Shown here: positions 37,164 to 47,372 of the stretch, piece by piece
How the letters are laid out: every line of letters begins with the position of its first letter
How positions within the stretch are numbered: the stretch's first letter is position 1
Assembly: GCF_900019265.1 (NCBI RefSeq)
Contig: NZ_CYGX02000009.1
Coordinates: forward strand, 1 to 64,000
DNA length: 64,000 nucleotides
From: Paraburkholderia ribeironis
GTDB lineage: Bacteria > Pseudomonadota > Gammaproteobacteria > Burkholderiales > Burkholderiaceae
Reading direction: 5' to 3'
Notes under the pieces: model-generated
Database searches by the model: none
Told to the model about the DNA's origin: nothing
The model's input: only the letters and a program-made list of their open reading frames with translations
Position numbers and translations under genes: made by a program

Positions 37164-38047
37164 GTAGCGCTCCGGATTTTTTCGGGAAGCAGGCCAGCAG
37201 GACGAACCAGAAGACAGGCAAGGAGGACGACGCCGATGGTGCCCAATCGGACTGCGCCTGCAATGTCGCTGTTGATATTGAGGTAGTCCTTCGCAAACGG
37301 GACCGCGCTATAGATGATTTCGACGAGAAGCGCACCAAGCACGACACCAAGGTTGTTACCAAGGCCGCCAATCATCACCATCGTCCAGATGACGAAGGTC
37401 TCGGAAGCGAGCATGTAGTCAGGGCCAACGAAGCTCATGTAGTGGGCTAGCAATGAACCACCAACCGACGCAAGCGCCGCGCTTGTCACCGTCGCCTTGA
37501 CCTTGAGCGGAACGAGCTGGTAGCCAAGACTGGCAGCGAGCGCCGGCTCCTCCCGCATCAACCTGATGGCACGACCGAAACGTCCGCGTGTCAGTCGAAC
37601 GCAGGCAAATAAGGCGACCGTGACCATCGCCAGTGCGAGCAGGAAGAATGCGAGGTCATTCTGGACGCCAGACGCGCTCCTGAAGAGAGTCGGCACCCCG
37701 CTCATACCTTGGGCGCCTCCTGTCAACCAGTTCTCGTTGAGCGCAACCGTGCGGATTAACTCCGCGATGGCGAGCGTGGCAATGGCCCAATAGTCTGATG
37801 CGAGGTTTCGACCCAACCGCGCCATAGCAAAACCCACGGCCATCGCGACTGCGGCTCCGAGGAGCATACCCACTGGTGCGGGGTATCCAAGCGACGACAT
37901 GATGGCCGACGAATATGCACCGACGCCCGCAAATGCCACGAAGCCGAAGTTCAAGAGACCCGCGAAGCCTGCCTGGAGATTGAGCGCCAATGCGAGCAAC
38001 GCATACACGCAGCTGAGCGTCGCGACGTGAAGAAGGAAGCTAGACAC
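37160..38047 (-). CDS. livM: Branched-chain-type ABC transporter permease (LivM)
   Basis: A 295-residue polytopic membrane protein with the LivM pattern: ALALNLQAGFAGLLNFGFVAFAGVGAY near the N-terminus and VWTMVMIGGLGNNLGVVLGALLVE in the C-terminal half, the ATPase-contact loop. The start is GTG at 38047 with GGGAGG upstream, inside the end of livH; the genes overlap by eight bases. Confidence 0.9.
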   Translation of the reverse strand: MSSFLLHVATLSCVYALLALALNLQAGFAGLLNFGFVAFAGVGAYSSAIMSSLGYPAPVGMLLGAAVAMAVGFAMARLGRNLASDYWAIATLAIAELIRTVALNENWLTGGAQGMSGVPTLFRSASGVQNDLAFFLLALAMVTVALFACVRLTRGRFGRAIRLMREEPALAASLGYQLVPLKVKATVTSAALASVGGSLLAHYMSFVGPDYMLASETFVIWTMVMIGGLGNNLGVVLGALLVEIIYSAVPFAKDYLNINSDIAGAVRLGTIGVVLLACLLVRPAGLLPEKIRSAT

Positions 38048-38933
38048 GACGCACCTCCCGGTCGAAGAGTCCGTACGGCTTGAAAAGCAGCGCGATGAGC
38101 AGAATCAGGAATGATGCCGCACTGATGTACGTGACTGGCACATACACGTCGGACCTTCCAAACATCCATCCGAAGTCGAGATTGGTGACAAGCGTCTCAG
38201 CGATGGAAATCAGCAAGGCGCCAGCTGCGGCTCCGAGCGGGTTACCGAGCCCCCCGAGGATGGCCGCTGCAAACACGGGAAGTAACAGGTTCGTCCCGAG
38301 CCCCACATGGACCGTTTCGGTGAGCCCCAACATTGTTCCGCCCAGGGCTGCCAGAGCACCGCTAAGGAAGGTGATGCCATTGACCACCCGCGCACCGTCA
38401 ACGCCCGTGGCCGCGGCAAGTGCGGGGTTCGACGACATGGCACGCATCGAACGGCCAACGCCCGTCTTGAACAGCAGAATTGCCAGCAACGCGACGCAGC
38501 CAAACCCGCAAGCAATCGACGTGATCTGGTCGACGGAGATGACCGTGGAGCCGAGGGTTATCGGACTCGACAGTCCCGACGAGTACCGCAAAGGACGCGA
38601 ACCGGCGACGCCGAGAATGAACGCAATGACAATCATCGAGATGGCGAGCGAGCCAATCATTGCGATGGAGCTGCCAGAACGTAGAAGCCGTCGGAACACG
38701 AGCACGTTCAGCAGCACTGCGATGATGCCCGTTACTGCGCACGCACCAATCAGCGCTATCGAGAACGGCAATCCAGCGCGAGTCAGACCAAGCGTGGAGA
38801 AAGCACCTAGCATCGCGTATTGAACATGCGCAACGTTCGGAAATTTGACCAGCGAGTACACGACGCTCAGACCCACCGCCACCAGCATGATGTCCGAGGT
38901 GCGTATGAGTACATCGACGATGAATTGAAGCAT
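38040..38933 (-). CDS. livH: Branched-chain-type ABC transporter permease (LivH)
   Basis: A 297-residue permease with about eight membrane segments. LivH marks are VGLSVVYSLVKFPNVAHVQY, GVGRSMRAMSSNPALAAATG and AILGGLGNPLGAAAGALL. It is the second gene of the long unit, 46 bases after the binding-protein gene, and together with LivM forms the transmembrane channel. Confidence 0.9.
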   Translation of the reverse strand: MLQFIVDVLIRTSDIMLVAVGLSVVYSLVKFPNVAHVQYAMLGAFSTLGLTRAGLPFSIALIGACAVTGIIAVLLNVLVFRRLLRSGSSIAMIGSLAISMIVIAFILGVAGSRPLRYSSGLSSPITLGSTVISVDQITSIACGFGCVALLAILLFKTGVGRSMRAMSSNPALAAATGVDGARVVNGITFLSGALAALGGTMLGLTETVHVGLGTNLLLPVFAAAILGGLGNPLGAAAGALLISIAETLVTNLDFGWMFGRSDVYVPVTYISAASFLILLIALLFKPYGLFDREVRRV

Positions 38934-38979
38934 GGGGTCCTCCTGAGGCGCCCGCGCTGCTGGCGCAGCGCGGCGGAGC

Positions 38980-40080
38980 TTAGCGGGAAACGACCTTGGT
39001 ATCGAACTTCACCTTGTCGTACGGCTGCTCTTTCCGTTGGCCCGCATCGTCGAAAGCGATCGTGCCCGTGGCACCGTTGTACGGAACGACCGCCTTCATC
39101 GCGGCACGAATCCTGGCAGCGTCGGCTGAACCGGCCTTGTTGATTGCCGCTGCAGCGACCATCACGCCGTCGTATGCGTAGCTTCCAAACGAGGATTTTG
39201 GAGCTTCTTTGTATTTCGCGCGGTATGCCTGCTCATAGGACTTACCACCCACGCCAATCGACGCAACTTCGAGGCCTTCTTGTCCCTGAGCGGCCTGGGG
39301 CACCGTGTCGCTTGTACACATCGTGAGGTAGATGCCATACCACTTCTGCTTGCCCAGACCCAGCTCATACGCTTCACGATTGATAGTCGCGGCCTCCTGT
39401 CCGTAGGCGGTGTAGACGTATGCCTGCGGGGATGAACGAGACATCTGCTGCAACTCGCGCCGATAGGTGGATTGTCCCTCGCTGTACAGCACTACCGACG
39501 ACACTTTGCCTCCCAGTGCCTCAAAGCGCCTCTTGAATTCTGAGGCCACGCCTTGACCGTAGGAGTTGTTTGGCGCGATGAACGCAACATCCTTCAGGTT
39601 CTGGGCAAAGATGTCACCTGCAGCAAACTTCGCCGAGAGGTCATCCAATCCGATGACGCTAAACGACCCGTCGCCGATTTTGCGAACGGCCGGACTCGAC
39701 GAGCCGATGTTGATGTGTACGTCACCTTGCTGAACCACGTACTCACCGACGGGAATGGAGATTCCCGATGAAAACTCGCCTATCACCACCGGAACCTTGT
39801 TCACCGACACGAGCTTTCGCGCTGAACTCAAGGCCGTTGCCGCCGTTCCGCCTGAGTCCTCGACGATGACCTGGAGCTTTTGCCCCAGCACCCCCTTGTT
39901 TGCGTTGATTTGCTCGACTGCCAGCTCCATGCCGCGCCGCTGGTCCTCGCCAACTGAGGCACTTGCTCCCGTGAGCGGCAACACCGCGCCCAGCGAGATC
40001 GTCTGCGCGACTGAAACGGTCGCAATAGAAAGCAACGCGCTCGCAACAGCGCTAATGCACAGCTCCTTCGCAAACTTCAT
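38980..40080 (-). CDS. livJ: Branched-chain-type ABC transporter substrate-binding protein
   Basis: A 366-residue periplasmic binding protein of the leucine-binding fold. A signal peptide (MKFAKELCISAVASALLSIA, cleaved after VAQ near residue 26) is followed by TISLGAVLPLTGASASVGEDQRRG. Ligand-contact regions include GEFSSGISIPVG and SSSPAVRKI, which differ from true leucine-binding proteins and leave the ligand open. The ATG at 40080 has GAGGAG upstream. It is the first gene of an approximately 11.5-kb unit reading through livHMGF and the catabolic genes. Confidence 0.88.
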   Translation of the reverse strand: MKFAKELCISAVASALLSIATVSVAQTISLGAVLPLTGASASVGEDQRRGMELAVEQINANKGVLGQKLQVIVEDSGGTAATALSSARKLVSVNKVPVVIGEFSSGISIPVGEYVVQQGDVHINIGSSSPAVRKIGDGSFSVIGLDDLSAKFAAGDIFAQNLKDVAFIAPNNSYGQGVASEFKRRFEALGGKVSSVVLYSEGQSTYRRELQQMSRSSPQAYVYTAYGQEAATINREAYELGLGKQKWYGIYLTMCTSDTVPQAAQGQEGLEVASIGVGGKSYEQAYRAKYKEAPKSSFGSYAYDGVMVAAAAINKAGSADAARIRAAMKAVVPYNGATGTIAFDDAGQRKEQPYDKVKFDTKVVSR

Positions 40081-40118
40081 GGTGACGCTCCTCTCAACGA
40101 TGACAGTCAAACTACACA

Positions 40119-40130
40119 AGTGTCGACAAT
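40119..40130. promoter_or_regulatory. Island operator site 4 (upstream of livJ)
   Basis: AGTGTCGACAAT; its complement ATTGTCGACACT equals site 1 exactly. It lies about 40 bases before the livJ start and 18 bases downstream of the minus-strand TTGACA at 40148-40153, so it overlaps the expected -10 region and would block the long unit when bound. Confidence 0.65.
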
Positions 40131-40147
40131 TTAGCGTAAAAAAACTG

Positions 40148-40153
40148 TGTCAA
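40148..40153 (-). promoter_or_regulatory. Consensus -35 box of the livJ promoter
   Basis: A perfect TTGACA on the minus strand, followed by T-rich sequence. The best -10 candidate, TAAATT (40133-40128), is only 14 bases away, so the exact promoter is uncertain, but no other strong box is present before livJ. Confidence 0.45.
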
Positions 40154-40322
40154 TAAAAAACATCGGAAGCCGAAAGGATGCCGCCGGTCAGCCCGAGGCC
40201 GTTATGCCTCGCCAGCACAAGGCTTTCGCGGATTCTGGCATGCTTCATTCGACTCGTTCTCTGTCGCTTACGCCACCTGCGCTTGCGGGCATAGCTGCGC
40301 GAAAACGCTTTTAGACTACATG

Positions 40323-40334
40323 AGTGTCTACACT
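40323..40334. promoter_or_regulatory. Island operator site 5 (right edge, orphan)
   Basis: AGTGTCTACACT has perfect AGTGT and ACACT arms with CT in place of CG. It lies 243 bases from livJ and about 390 from ugpB with no clear gene of its own. It may form a loop with site 4 or mark a gene lost at the island edge. Confidence 0.5.
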
Positions 40335-40584
40335 TTTGTATTCTGATTTTCCCCGATTCGAGGTGCATGGAATGGCTGCCAGATGCGAGCCGATTGAAGC
40401 AGATGTTTACTTTGCCATTCTGGCGAGAAAAGGCGTCTTGACCGCGTGCCACGCCAATGGTTAGCCACGAACGAACTTGGTGACGGCCTGCTACACGAGC
40501 GCGCCCGACGTCTGCGCGCCGCCGGCACTCGCTCTTCTTCACATCGCATCCGTCCACCCGATCGGCCTCGATACTTTCTGTTTC

Positions 40585-40666
40585 ATGACAGCCGGTGTTA
40601 CATTGCGGCTGCCGGCGCCCGTCAGAAACCGTGCGCGCGGCCCGGTCACCGACGCCGGACTGTCAT
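40585..40666. promoter_or_regulatory. Pho-box-like half sites before ugpB
   Basis: CTGTCAT occurs at 40660-40666 on the plus strand and as its complement at 40585-40591. CTGTCAT is the repeated half of PhoB boxes, and ugp operons of enterics are PhoB-dependent. No second half at the correct 11-base spacing is present, so this is weak. A -10-like TAGAAT lies at 40677-40682. Confidence 0.25.
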
Positions 40667-40726
40667 CGAACACAACTAGAATCGCGCGATTCGCTTTCGC
40701 GCCCGTTCCGATCAGGAGACAAATCG

Positions 40727-42052
40727 ATGAATTGCAAGCCGCTGTTCCGTTCGCTTTCCGTTGCCGCCGTATTGGGCATCGGCATCAGTCAGACAGCCCA
40801 TGCTGCCGCTGAAATCCAGTTCTGGCACGCCATGGAAGCCGCGCTGGGCGAACGTCTGAACGACATCGCCAACGACTTCAACGCATCGCAAAGCGACTAC
40901 AAGATCGTGCCTGTGTTCAAAGGCACCTACGACCAGACGCTGGCCGCCGGCATCGCTGCGTATCGCAGCGGCAATGCGCCGGCGATTCTTCAGGTCTACG
41001 AAGTCGGCACCGCGACGATGATGCAGGCGAAGAAGGCCGTGGTCCCAGTCACGGATGTGTTCAAACAAGCCGGCATGCCGCTCGACCAGAAGGCATTCGT
41101 GCCGACCATCGCGAGCTACTACAGCGACGCCAGAACCGGCCAGTTGATTTCGATGCCGTTCAACAGCTCGACGCCGGTGCTGTACTACAACAAGGACGCA
41201 TTCAAGAAAGCCGGGCTCGACCCGAATCAGCCGCCGAAAACCTGGGCCGAATTGCAGACCGACGCGCAGAAGCTGAAAGCGTCGGGCATGGCGTGCGGTT
41301 ATTCGTCGGGCTGGCAGAGCTGGATTCAACTCGAGAACTACAGCGCGTGGCATGCCGCGCCGTTCGCATCGAGGAACAATGGTTTCCAGGGCCCCGACGC
41401 CGAGCTCGAATTCAACAAGCCGCTGCAGGTCGCGCACATCCAGTTCCTGCAGAGCATGCAGAAGGACGGCACCTTCACCTACGTCGGCCGCAAGGACGAA
41501 CCGATCTCGAAGTTCTATAGCGGCGACTGCGGGATCATCACGAACTCGTCAGGCTCGCTCGCCACGATCAGGAAATACGCGAAGTTCAATTTTGGCGTCG
41601 GCATGCTGCCGTACGACGCGAACGTGAAGGGCGCGCCGCAGAACGCGATCATCGGCGGTGCGAGCCTGTGGGTGTTGTCGGGCAAGGACCCGGCTGTCTA
41701 CAAGGGCGTGGCGAAATTCCTCGCCTATCTGTCGTCGGCGCCGGTGGCCGCGAAGTGGCATCAGGACACCGGCTATCTGCCGATCACGACGGCCGCGTAC
41801 GATCTGACCCGGCAGCAAGGCTTCTACGAGAAGAACCTCGGCAGCGACATCGCGATCCGGCAGATGCTCAACAAGCCGCCCCTGCCGTTCACGATGGGCC
41901 TGCGTCTGGGCAACATGCCGCAGATCCGCACGGTCATCGACGAAGAACTCGAACAGGTGTGGGCAGAGAAGAAGACGCCGCAACAGGCACTCGACTCGGC
42001 CGTCGCACGCGGCGACGAATTGCTGCGCCGCTTCGAGAAGGCCGGCAGCTAG
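40727..42052 (+). CDS. ugpB: Glycerol-3-phosphate ABC transporter binding protein
   Basis: A 441-residue periplasmic binding protein of the UgpB type, matching E. coli UgpB in length. The signal peptide ends HAAA near residue 28, followed by [20 protein letters not shown]. The ligand region includes [18 protein letters not shown] and [20 protein letters not shown], characteristic of glycerol-phosphate binders. The ATG at 40727 has AGGAGA upstream. It is the first gene of ugpBAEC, and GC content here is back to the host level. Confidence 0.92.
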   Translation: MNCKPLFRSLSVAAVLGIGISQTAHAAAEIQFWHAMEAALGERLNDIANDFNASQSDYKIVPVFKGTYDQTLAAGIAAYRSGNAPAILQVYEVGTATMMQAKKAVVPVTDVFKQAGMPLDQKAFVPTIASYYSDARTGQLISMPFNSSTPVLYYNKDAFKKAGLDPNQPPKTWAELQTDAQKLKASGMACGYSSGWQSWIQLENYSAWHAAPFASRNNGFQGPDAELEFNKPLQVAHIQFLQSMQKDGTFTYVGRKDEPISKFYSGDCGIITNSSGSLATIRKYAKFNFGVGMLPYDANVKGAPQNAIIGGASLWVLSGKDPAVYKGVAKFLAYLSSAPVAAKWHQDTGYLPITTAAYDLTRQQGFYEKNLGSDIAIRQMLNKPPLPFTMGLRLGNMPQIRTVIDEELEQVWAEKKTPQQALDSAVARGDELLRRFEKAGS

Positions 42053-42063
42053 CCATTCGCTAG

Positions 42064-42093
42064 CAGGGTTCCGGTGCGCTCGCCGGAACCCTG
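42064..42093 (+). other. Intercistronic hairpin between ugpB and ugpA
   Basis: CAGGGTTCCGG (42064-42074) and CCGGAACCCTG (42083-42093) form a perfect 11-bp stem with an 8-base loop and no T run. Hairpins at this position after a binding-protein gene commonly protect its mRNA, so the binding protein is made in excess over the permeases. Confidence 0.6.
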
Positions 42094-42119
42094 GTTGCAG
42101 CACACCTTGGAAATTCTCG

Positions 42120-43004
42120 ATGGAAAAACGTTCCAGCTTCGGCACTAGCGTGCTGCCCTACCTGCTCGTCGCGCCGCAACTCGTGATTACGGCGCTGTTC
42201 TTCCTTTGGCCGGCCGGCGAGGCGCTCTGGCAATCCACGCAGAGCCAGGACGCGTTCGGCACGTCGAGCGAGTTCGTCGGACTCGCCAATTTCAGGCAGC
42301 TCCTCGCCGACCCGCTCTATCTGTCGTCGTTCAATACGACGTTGGTGTTCTGCGCGCTCGTCACAGTGTCGGGGCTTGTGATCTCACTGTTGCTGGCGGT
42401 CTGCGCCGATCGCGTGACGCGCGCCGCAAAGACTTATCAGACGCTGCTGATCTGGCCATACGCGGTCGCGCCCGCGATCGCCGCGGTGTTGTGGTCGTTC
42501 CTGTTCAACCCGAGCATCGGCCTCATCACCTACACGCTGGCGAAGTACGGCATCGTGTGGAATCACGCGCTGAACGCGGGTCAAGCGATGTTCCTGGTCG
42601 TGCTCGCGTCGGTCTGGAAACAGATCAGCTACAACTTCCTGTTCTTCTACGCGGGCTTGCAGGCGATTCCGCGCTCGCTGGTCGAAGCGGCGGCGATCGA
42701 CGGCGCCGGTCCGGTGCGGCGCTTTTTCGGCATCGCGCTACCGCTGCTGTCGCCGACCAGTTTCTTCCTGCTGGTGATCAACCTCATCTACGCGTTCTTC
42801 GACACGTTCCCGGTGATCGACGCCGCGACCGGCGGTGGTCCCGCTCAGGCGACCCGCACGCTGATCTACAAGATCTTCGCCGAAGGGTTCCAGGGGCTCG
42901 ATATCGGCAGCTCGGGCGCGCAGTCGGTGATCCTGATGGTGATCGTCGCCGTGTTGACGGTCGTGCAATTCCGTTTCATCGAACGCAAGGTTCAATACTC
43001 ATGA
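42120..43004 (+). CDS. ugpA: Glycerol-3-phosphate ABC transporter permease UgpA
   Basis: A 294-residue permease with six membrane segments and the ATPase-coupling EAA loop [20 protein letters not shown]. The ending overlaps ugpE by ATGA. The order ugpB-ugpA-ugpE-ugpC is that of E. coli. Sugar transporters of the same CUT1 class look alike, but the binding protein and length fit Ugp. Confidence 0.9.
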   Translation: MEKRSSFGTSVLPYLLVAPQLVITALFFLWPAGEALWQSTQSQDAFGTSSEFVGLANFRQLLADPLYLSSFNTTLVFCALVTVSGLVISLLLAVCADRVTRAAKTYQTLLIWPYAVAPAIAAVLWSFLFNPSIGLITYTLAKYGIVWNHALNAGQAMFLVVLASVWKQISYNFLFFYAGLQAIPRSLVEAAAIDGAGPVRRFFGIALPLLSPTSFFLLVINLIYAFFDTFPVIDAATGGGPAQATRTLIYKIFAEGFQGLDIGSSGAQSVILMVIVAVLTVVQFRFIERKVQYS

Positions 43005-43846
43005 TCGAGAACCGCCGCGGTTTCGACCTCTTCTGCCACGCTGTGCTGATTCTCGGTGTCGTGCTGGTGGTGTTTCCCGTGTACGTCGCGTTCTGCGCGG
43101 CGACGATGAGCGAGCACGAGGTATTCAACGTGCCGCTTTCGCTCGTGCCGAGCACGCATCTGTTCGAAAACATCGCGACGATCTGGTCGCATGGCAGCGG
43201 CAACGCGGCAGCGCCGTTCGGCCGCATGCTGTTCAACAGCCTCGTGATGGCGCTGGTGATTTCGATCGGCAAGATCGCCGTCTCGATGATCTCCGCATAC
43301 GCGATCGTGTTCTTTCGCTTTCCGTTGCGCAATCTCGCGTTCTGGCTGATCTTCATCACGCTGATGCTGCCGGTCGAAGTGCGGATCTTCCCGACCGTGC
43401 AAGTCGTGTCGTCGATGCATCTGAGCAATACGTACAGCGGCTTGACCTTGCCGCTGATCGCTTCGGCCACCGCGACGTTCCTGTTTCGCCAGTTCTTCAT
43501 GACGCTGCCGGACGAATTGATGGAAGCGGCGCGCATCGACGGCGCGGGGGCCATGCGCTTCTTCTGGGATGTGGTGCTGCCGCTGTCCAAAACGAACATG
43601 GCCGCGTTGTTCGTGATCACCTTCATCTACGGCTGGAATCAGTACTTGTGGCCGATCCTGATCACGAGCCAGCAGTCGCTGACGACTGCCGTGATCGGCA
43701 TCCGCAGCATGATCGCGTCCGGCGACACCGCGACCGAATGGCATCTCGTGATGACCGCGACGCTGCTCGCGATGCTGCCGCCGCTCGCGGTCGTGCTGAC
43801 GATGCAGCGCTGGTTCGTGCGCGGACTGGTGGATTCGGAAAAGTGA
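43001..43846 (+). CDS. ugpE: Glycerol-3-phosphate ABC transporter permease UgpE
   Basis: A 281-residue permease matching UgpE in size, with the EAA loop [23 protein letters not shown] and membrane segments from residue 10 on ([21 protein letters not shown]). The ATG at 43001 overlaps the ugpA stop. Right after its stop comes a four-copy 13-base repeat before ugpC. Confidence 0.9.
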   Translation: MIENRRGFDLFCHAVLILGVVLVVFPVYVAFCAATMSEHEVFNVPLSLVPSTHLFENIATIWSHGSGNAAAPFGRMLFNSLVMALVISIGKIAVSMISAYAIVFFRFPLRNLAFWLIFITLMLPVEVRIFPTVQVVSSMHLSNTYSGLTLPLIASATATFLFRQFFMTLPDELMEAARIDGAGAMRFFWDVVLPLSKTNMAALFVITFIYGWNQYLWPILITSQQSLTTAVIGIRSMIASGDTATEWHLVMTATLLAMLPPLAVVLTMQRWFVRGLVDSEK

Positions 43847-43898
43847 TCGAACTCACTTGGCGAACTCACCTGGCGATCCCACCCGGCGATCTCACCTG
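43847..43898 (+). repeat. Four tandem copies of a 13-base unit after ugpE
   Basis: Units begin at 43847, 43860, 43873 and 43886 and follow GCGA-N-C-YCACCTG with few changes. The array starts directly after the ugpE stop codon and lies in the 134-base ugpE-ugpC spacer. The unit length is not a multiple of three, fitting non-coding sequence. Confidence 0.7.
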
Positions 43899-43980
43899 GG
43901 CGCGCCTCCTGCGGCATCGAAATAAACAACACTGCACACACACCGCTCACCCGGTGGCAAGCAAAAAAGGCTAAAACAGC

Positions 43981-45069
43981 ATGGCTGCGCTGACTCTGCA
44001 AGGCGTTAAAAAAACCTACGACGGCAAACAATTCGTGCTGCACGGCATCGACGTGGATGTGGCCGATGGCGAGTTCGTCGTGATGGTCGGACCGTCCGGC
44101 TGTGGCAAGTCCACGTTGCTGCGGATGGTGGCCGGACTCGAGCGCATCTCCGAAGGCCACATTTCGATCGCCGGCAAAGTGGTCAACGCGCTGGAGCCGA
44201 AGGATCGCAACATCGCGATGGTGTTCCAGAACTACGCGCTATACCCGCATATGAGCGTGGCCGAGAACATGGGCTATGCACTGAAGATCGCGGGCGTCGG
44301 GCGGGCGCAGATTACGAAGCGCGTGCACGCCGCCGCGCAGATCCTCGAACTCGCAGCGCTGTTGCAACGCAAGCCGCGCGAGTTGTCCGGCGGGCAACGG
44401 CAGCGCGTGGCGATGGGCCGCGCGATCGTGCGCGAGCCAGCGGTGTTTCTGTTCGACGAACCGCTGTCGAATCTCGACGCGCGGTTGCGTGTGCAGATGC
44501 GCCTCGAAATCCAGCGTCTGCATGCGCGGCTTGCCACCACGAGTCTGTACGTGACGCACGATCAGATCGAAGCGATGACGCTGGCGCAGCGCGTGATCGT
44601 GATGAACAAGGGCCACGCCGAACAGATCGGCGCACCGACCGAGGTCTATGAACGGCCGGCCACAGTGTTCGTCGCGAGCTTCATCGGCTCGCCGGGGATG
44701 AACCTGCTGGAAGGCCGCGTGTCGGACGACGGCGCCAGCTTCGAGGTCGCCGGCAACGGTCCGAAATTGCCTCTGACGGGCGTCGCATCGATCGGCCGGG
44801 AAGTCGTCAAAGGACGCGCATGGACGCTCGGCATTCGCCCCGAGCACATGAGCCCGGCTCAGCCGGACACACCGCACGCGACGCTCACCGTCGACTCCTG
44901 CGAACTGCTCGGCGCCGACAATCTCGCGCACGGCCGCTGGGGCAAGCACGATGTGACGGTGCGATTGCCGCACGCGCATCGGCCCGCGGCGGGCGAAGCG
45001 CTGCAGGTGGCGCTGCCCGCGCGGCATCTGCACTTCTTCGATCCCGCGACGGGACTGCGCGCGAACTGA
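43981..45069 (+). CDS. ugpC: Glycerol-3-phosphate ABC transporter ATPase UgpC
   Basis: A 362-residue MalK-type ATPase. Walker A is GPSGCGKST, signature [17 protein letters not shown], Walker [16 protein letters not shown], and the switch histidine is in [13 protein letters not shown]-terminal OB-like regulatory domain follows (from about residue 240), with IRPEHMSPA. It energises UgpA/UgpE. It starts 134 bases after ugpE. Confidence 0.92.
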   Translation: MAALTLQGVKKTYDGKQFVLHGIDVDVADGEFVVMVGPSGCGKSTLLRMVAGLERISEGHISIAGKVVNALEPKDRNIAMVFQNYALYPHMSVAENMGYALKIAGVGRAQITKRVHAAAQILELAALLQRKPRELSGGQRQRVAMGRAIVREPAVFLFDEPLSNLDARLRVQMRLEIQRLHARLATTSLYVTHDQIEAMTLAQRVIVMNKGHAEQIGAPTEVYERPATVFVASFIGSPGMNLLEGRVSDDGASFEVAGNGPKLPLTGVASIGREVVKGRAWTLGIRPEHMSPAQPDTPHATLTVDSCELLGADNLAHGRWGKHDVTVRLPHAHRPAAGEALQVALPARHLHFFDPATGLRAN

Positions 45070-45339
45070 GGCACGGCGGCAACACGCCTGCGGCACGCAG
45101 GCGTGGCGGCCTGGCTTTGAAGACGCATCGGCCGGCGCGCGAACCGACTCCCTCTGCCGCCCACCCCCGCCCCGAAGTACAATGCCACCTGAACCAACCG
45201 CCCGCGTGCGGTGCATCGTTAAACTCGATGCCGCGCCGGCCGGCGCCAGGCGCTCCGCCTGGCCCCAACACCGACTACCCATCCACCACGATCGCCCGCC
45301 CCCCGCGCGGCCGGCGTCGTCAACGTCTATAGCAAGCAA

Positions 45340-47007
<1,668 letters not shown>

Positions 47008-47372
47008 GTGCGAAGTCCCGCGGCTTGCCGGGTGGGCCGGTGGCCGCGCGGGTGACTGTCGATGCGGTCGCTTGCCTTGCATTGGCGCAGCGGACACGCA
47101 GTGGGTGCGAGGTGGTCGCGCTGTGGTCGCACTGGGGTCACGCTGTGGTCTGTGGTCATGCTGTGGTGGTCACGCTGTGGTCTGTGGTCGCGCTGTGGTC
47201 GCGCTGTGGCGACAGCGTGGCCAGTAAGGCACAAGCAGTAGGCTCGAAACGGTCCGAGAGGTCTGGGCCATCCGGCCAAACGCTGGCGCGAACCACGCAG
47301 CGGCGTCGCACGAATGGCTATGCGCGGCTATAAACAGCTAACGCCCCGCACGCCGTTAGATCGGACTCGCGC
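47008..47372. other. 365-base convergent spacer after ettA
   Basis: Between ettA and the HAD gene on the opposite strand. Apart from the degenerate repeat cluster at 47111-47210, nothing is recognisable, and no clear terminator hairpin was found. Confidence 0.4.
47111..47210 (+). repeat. Degenerate GTGGTC-based short tandem repeats
   Basis: About ten copies of a unit around GTGGTC-R-CGCT occur in 100 bases, with spacing of 8-17 bases and several exact partial copies (for example CACGCTGTGGTCTGTGGTC twice). It is non-coding and in the convergent ettA-HAD gap; copy number could vary between strains. Confidence 0.65.

Larger units (their letters stand above)
40081..40726. other. 646-base divergent region at the right border of the island
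   Basis: Between livJ (minus) and ugpB (plus). It holds operator sites 4 and 5 and a perfect TTGACA (40148-40153, minus strand) on the left, and ugpB signals on the right. Open frames here (for example minus 40150-40557) have no protein-like character. A shift from AT-rich to GC-rich sequence near 40440 marks the probable island edge. Confidence 0.5.

Noticed and set aside
40150..40557. A 135-codon minus-strand frame in the livJ-ugpB gap
   Set aside because: Composition is that of a random frame (rich in Arg, Ser, His), it overlaps the livJ promoter and operator site 5, and no family resemblance was seen.
47111..47210. CRISPR array
   Set aside because: Units are short, degenerate and irregularly spaced, with no unique spacers of constant length and no cas genes.
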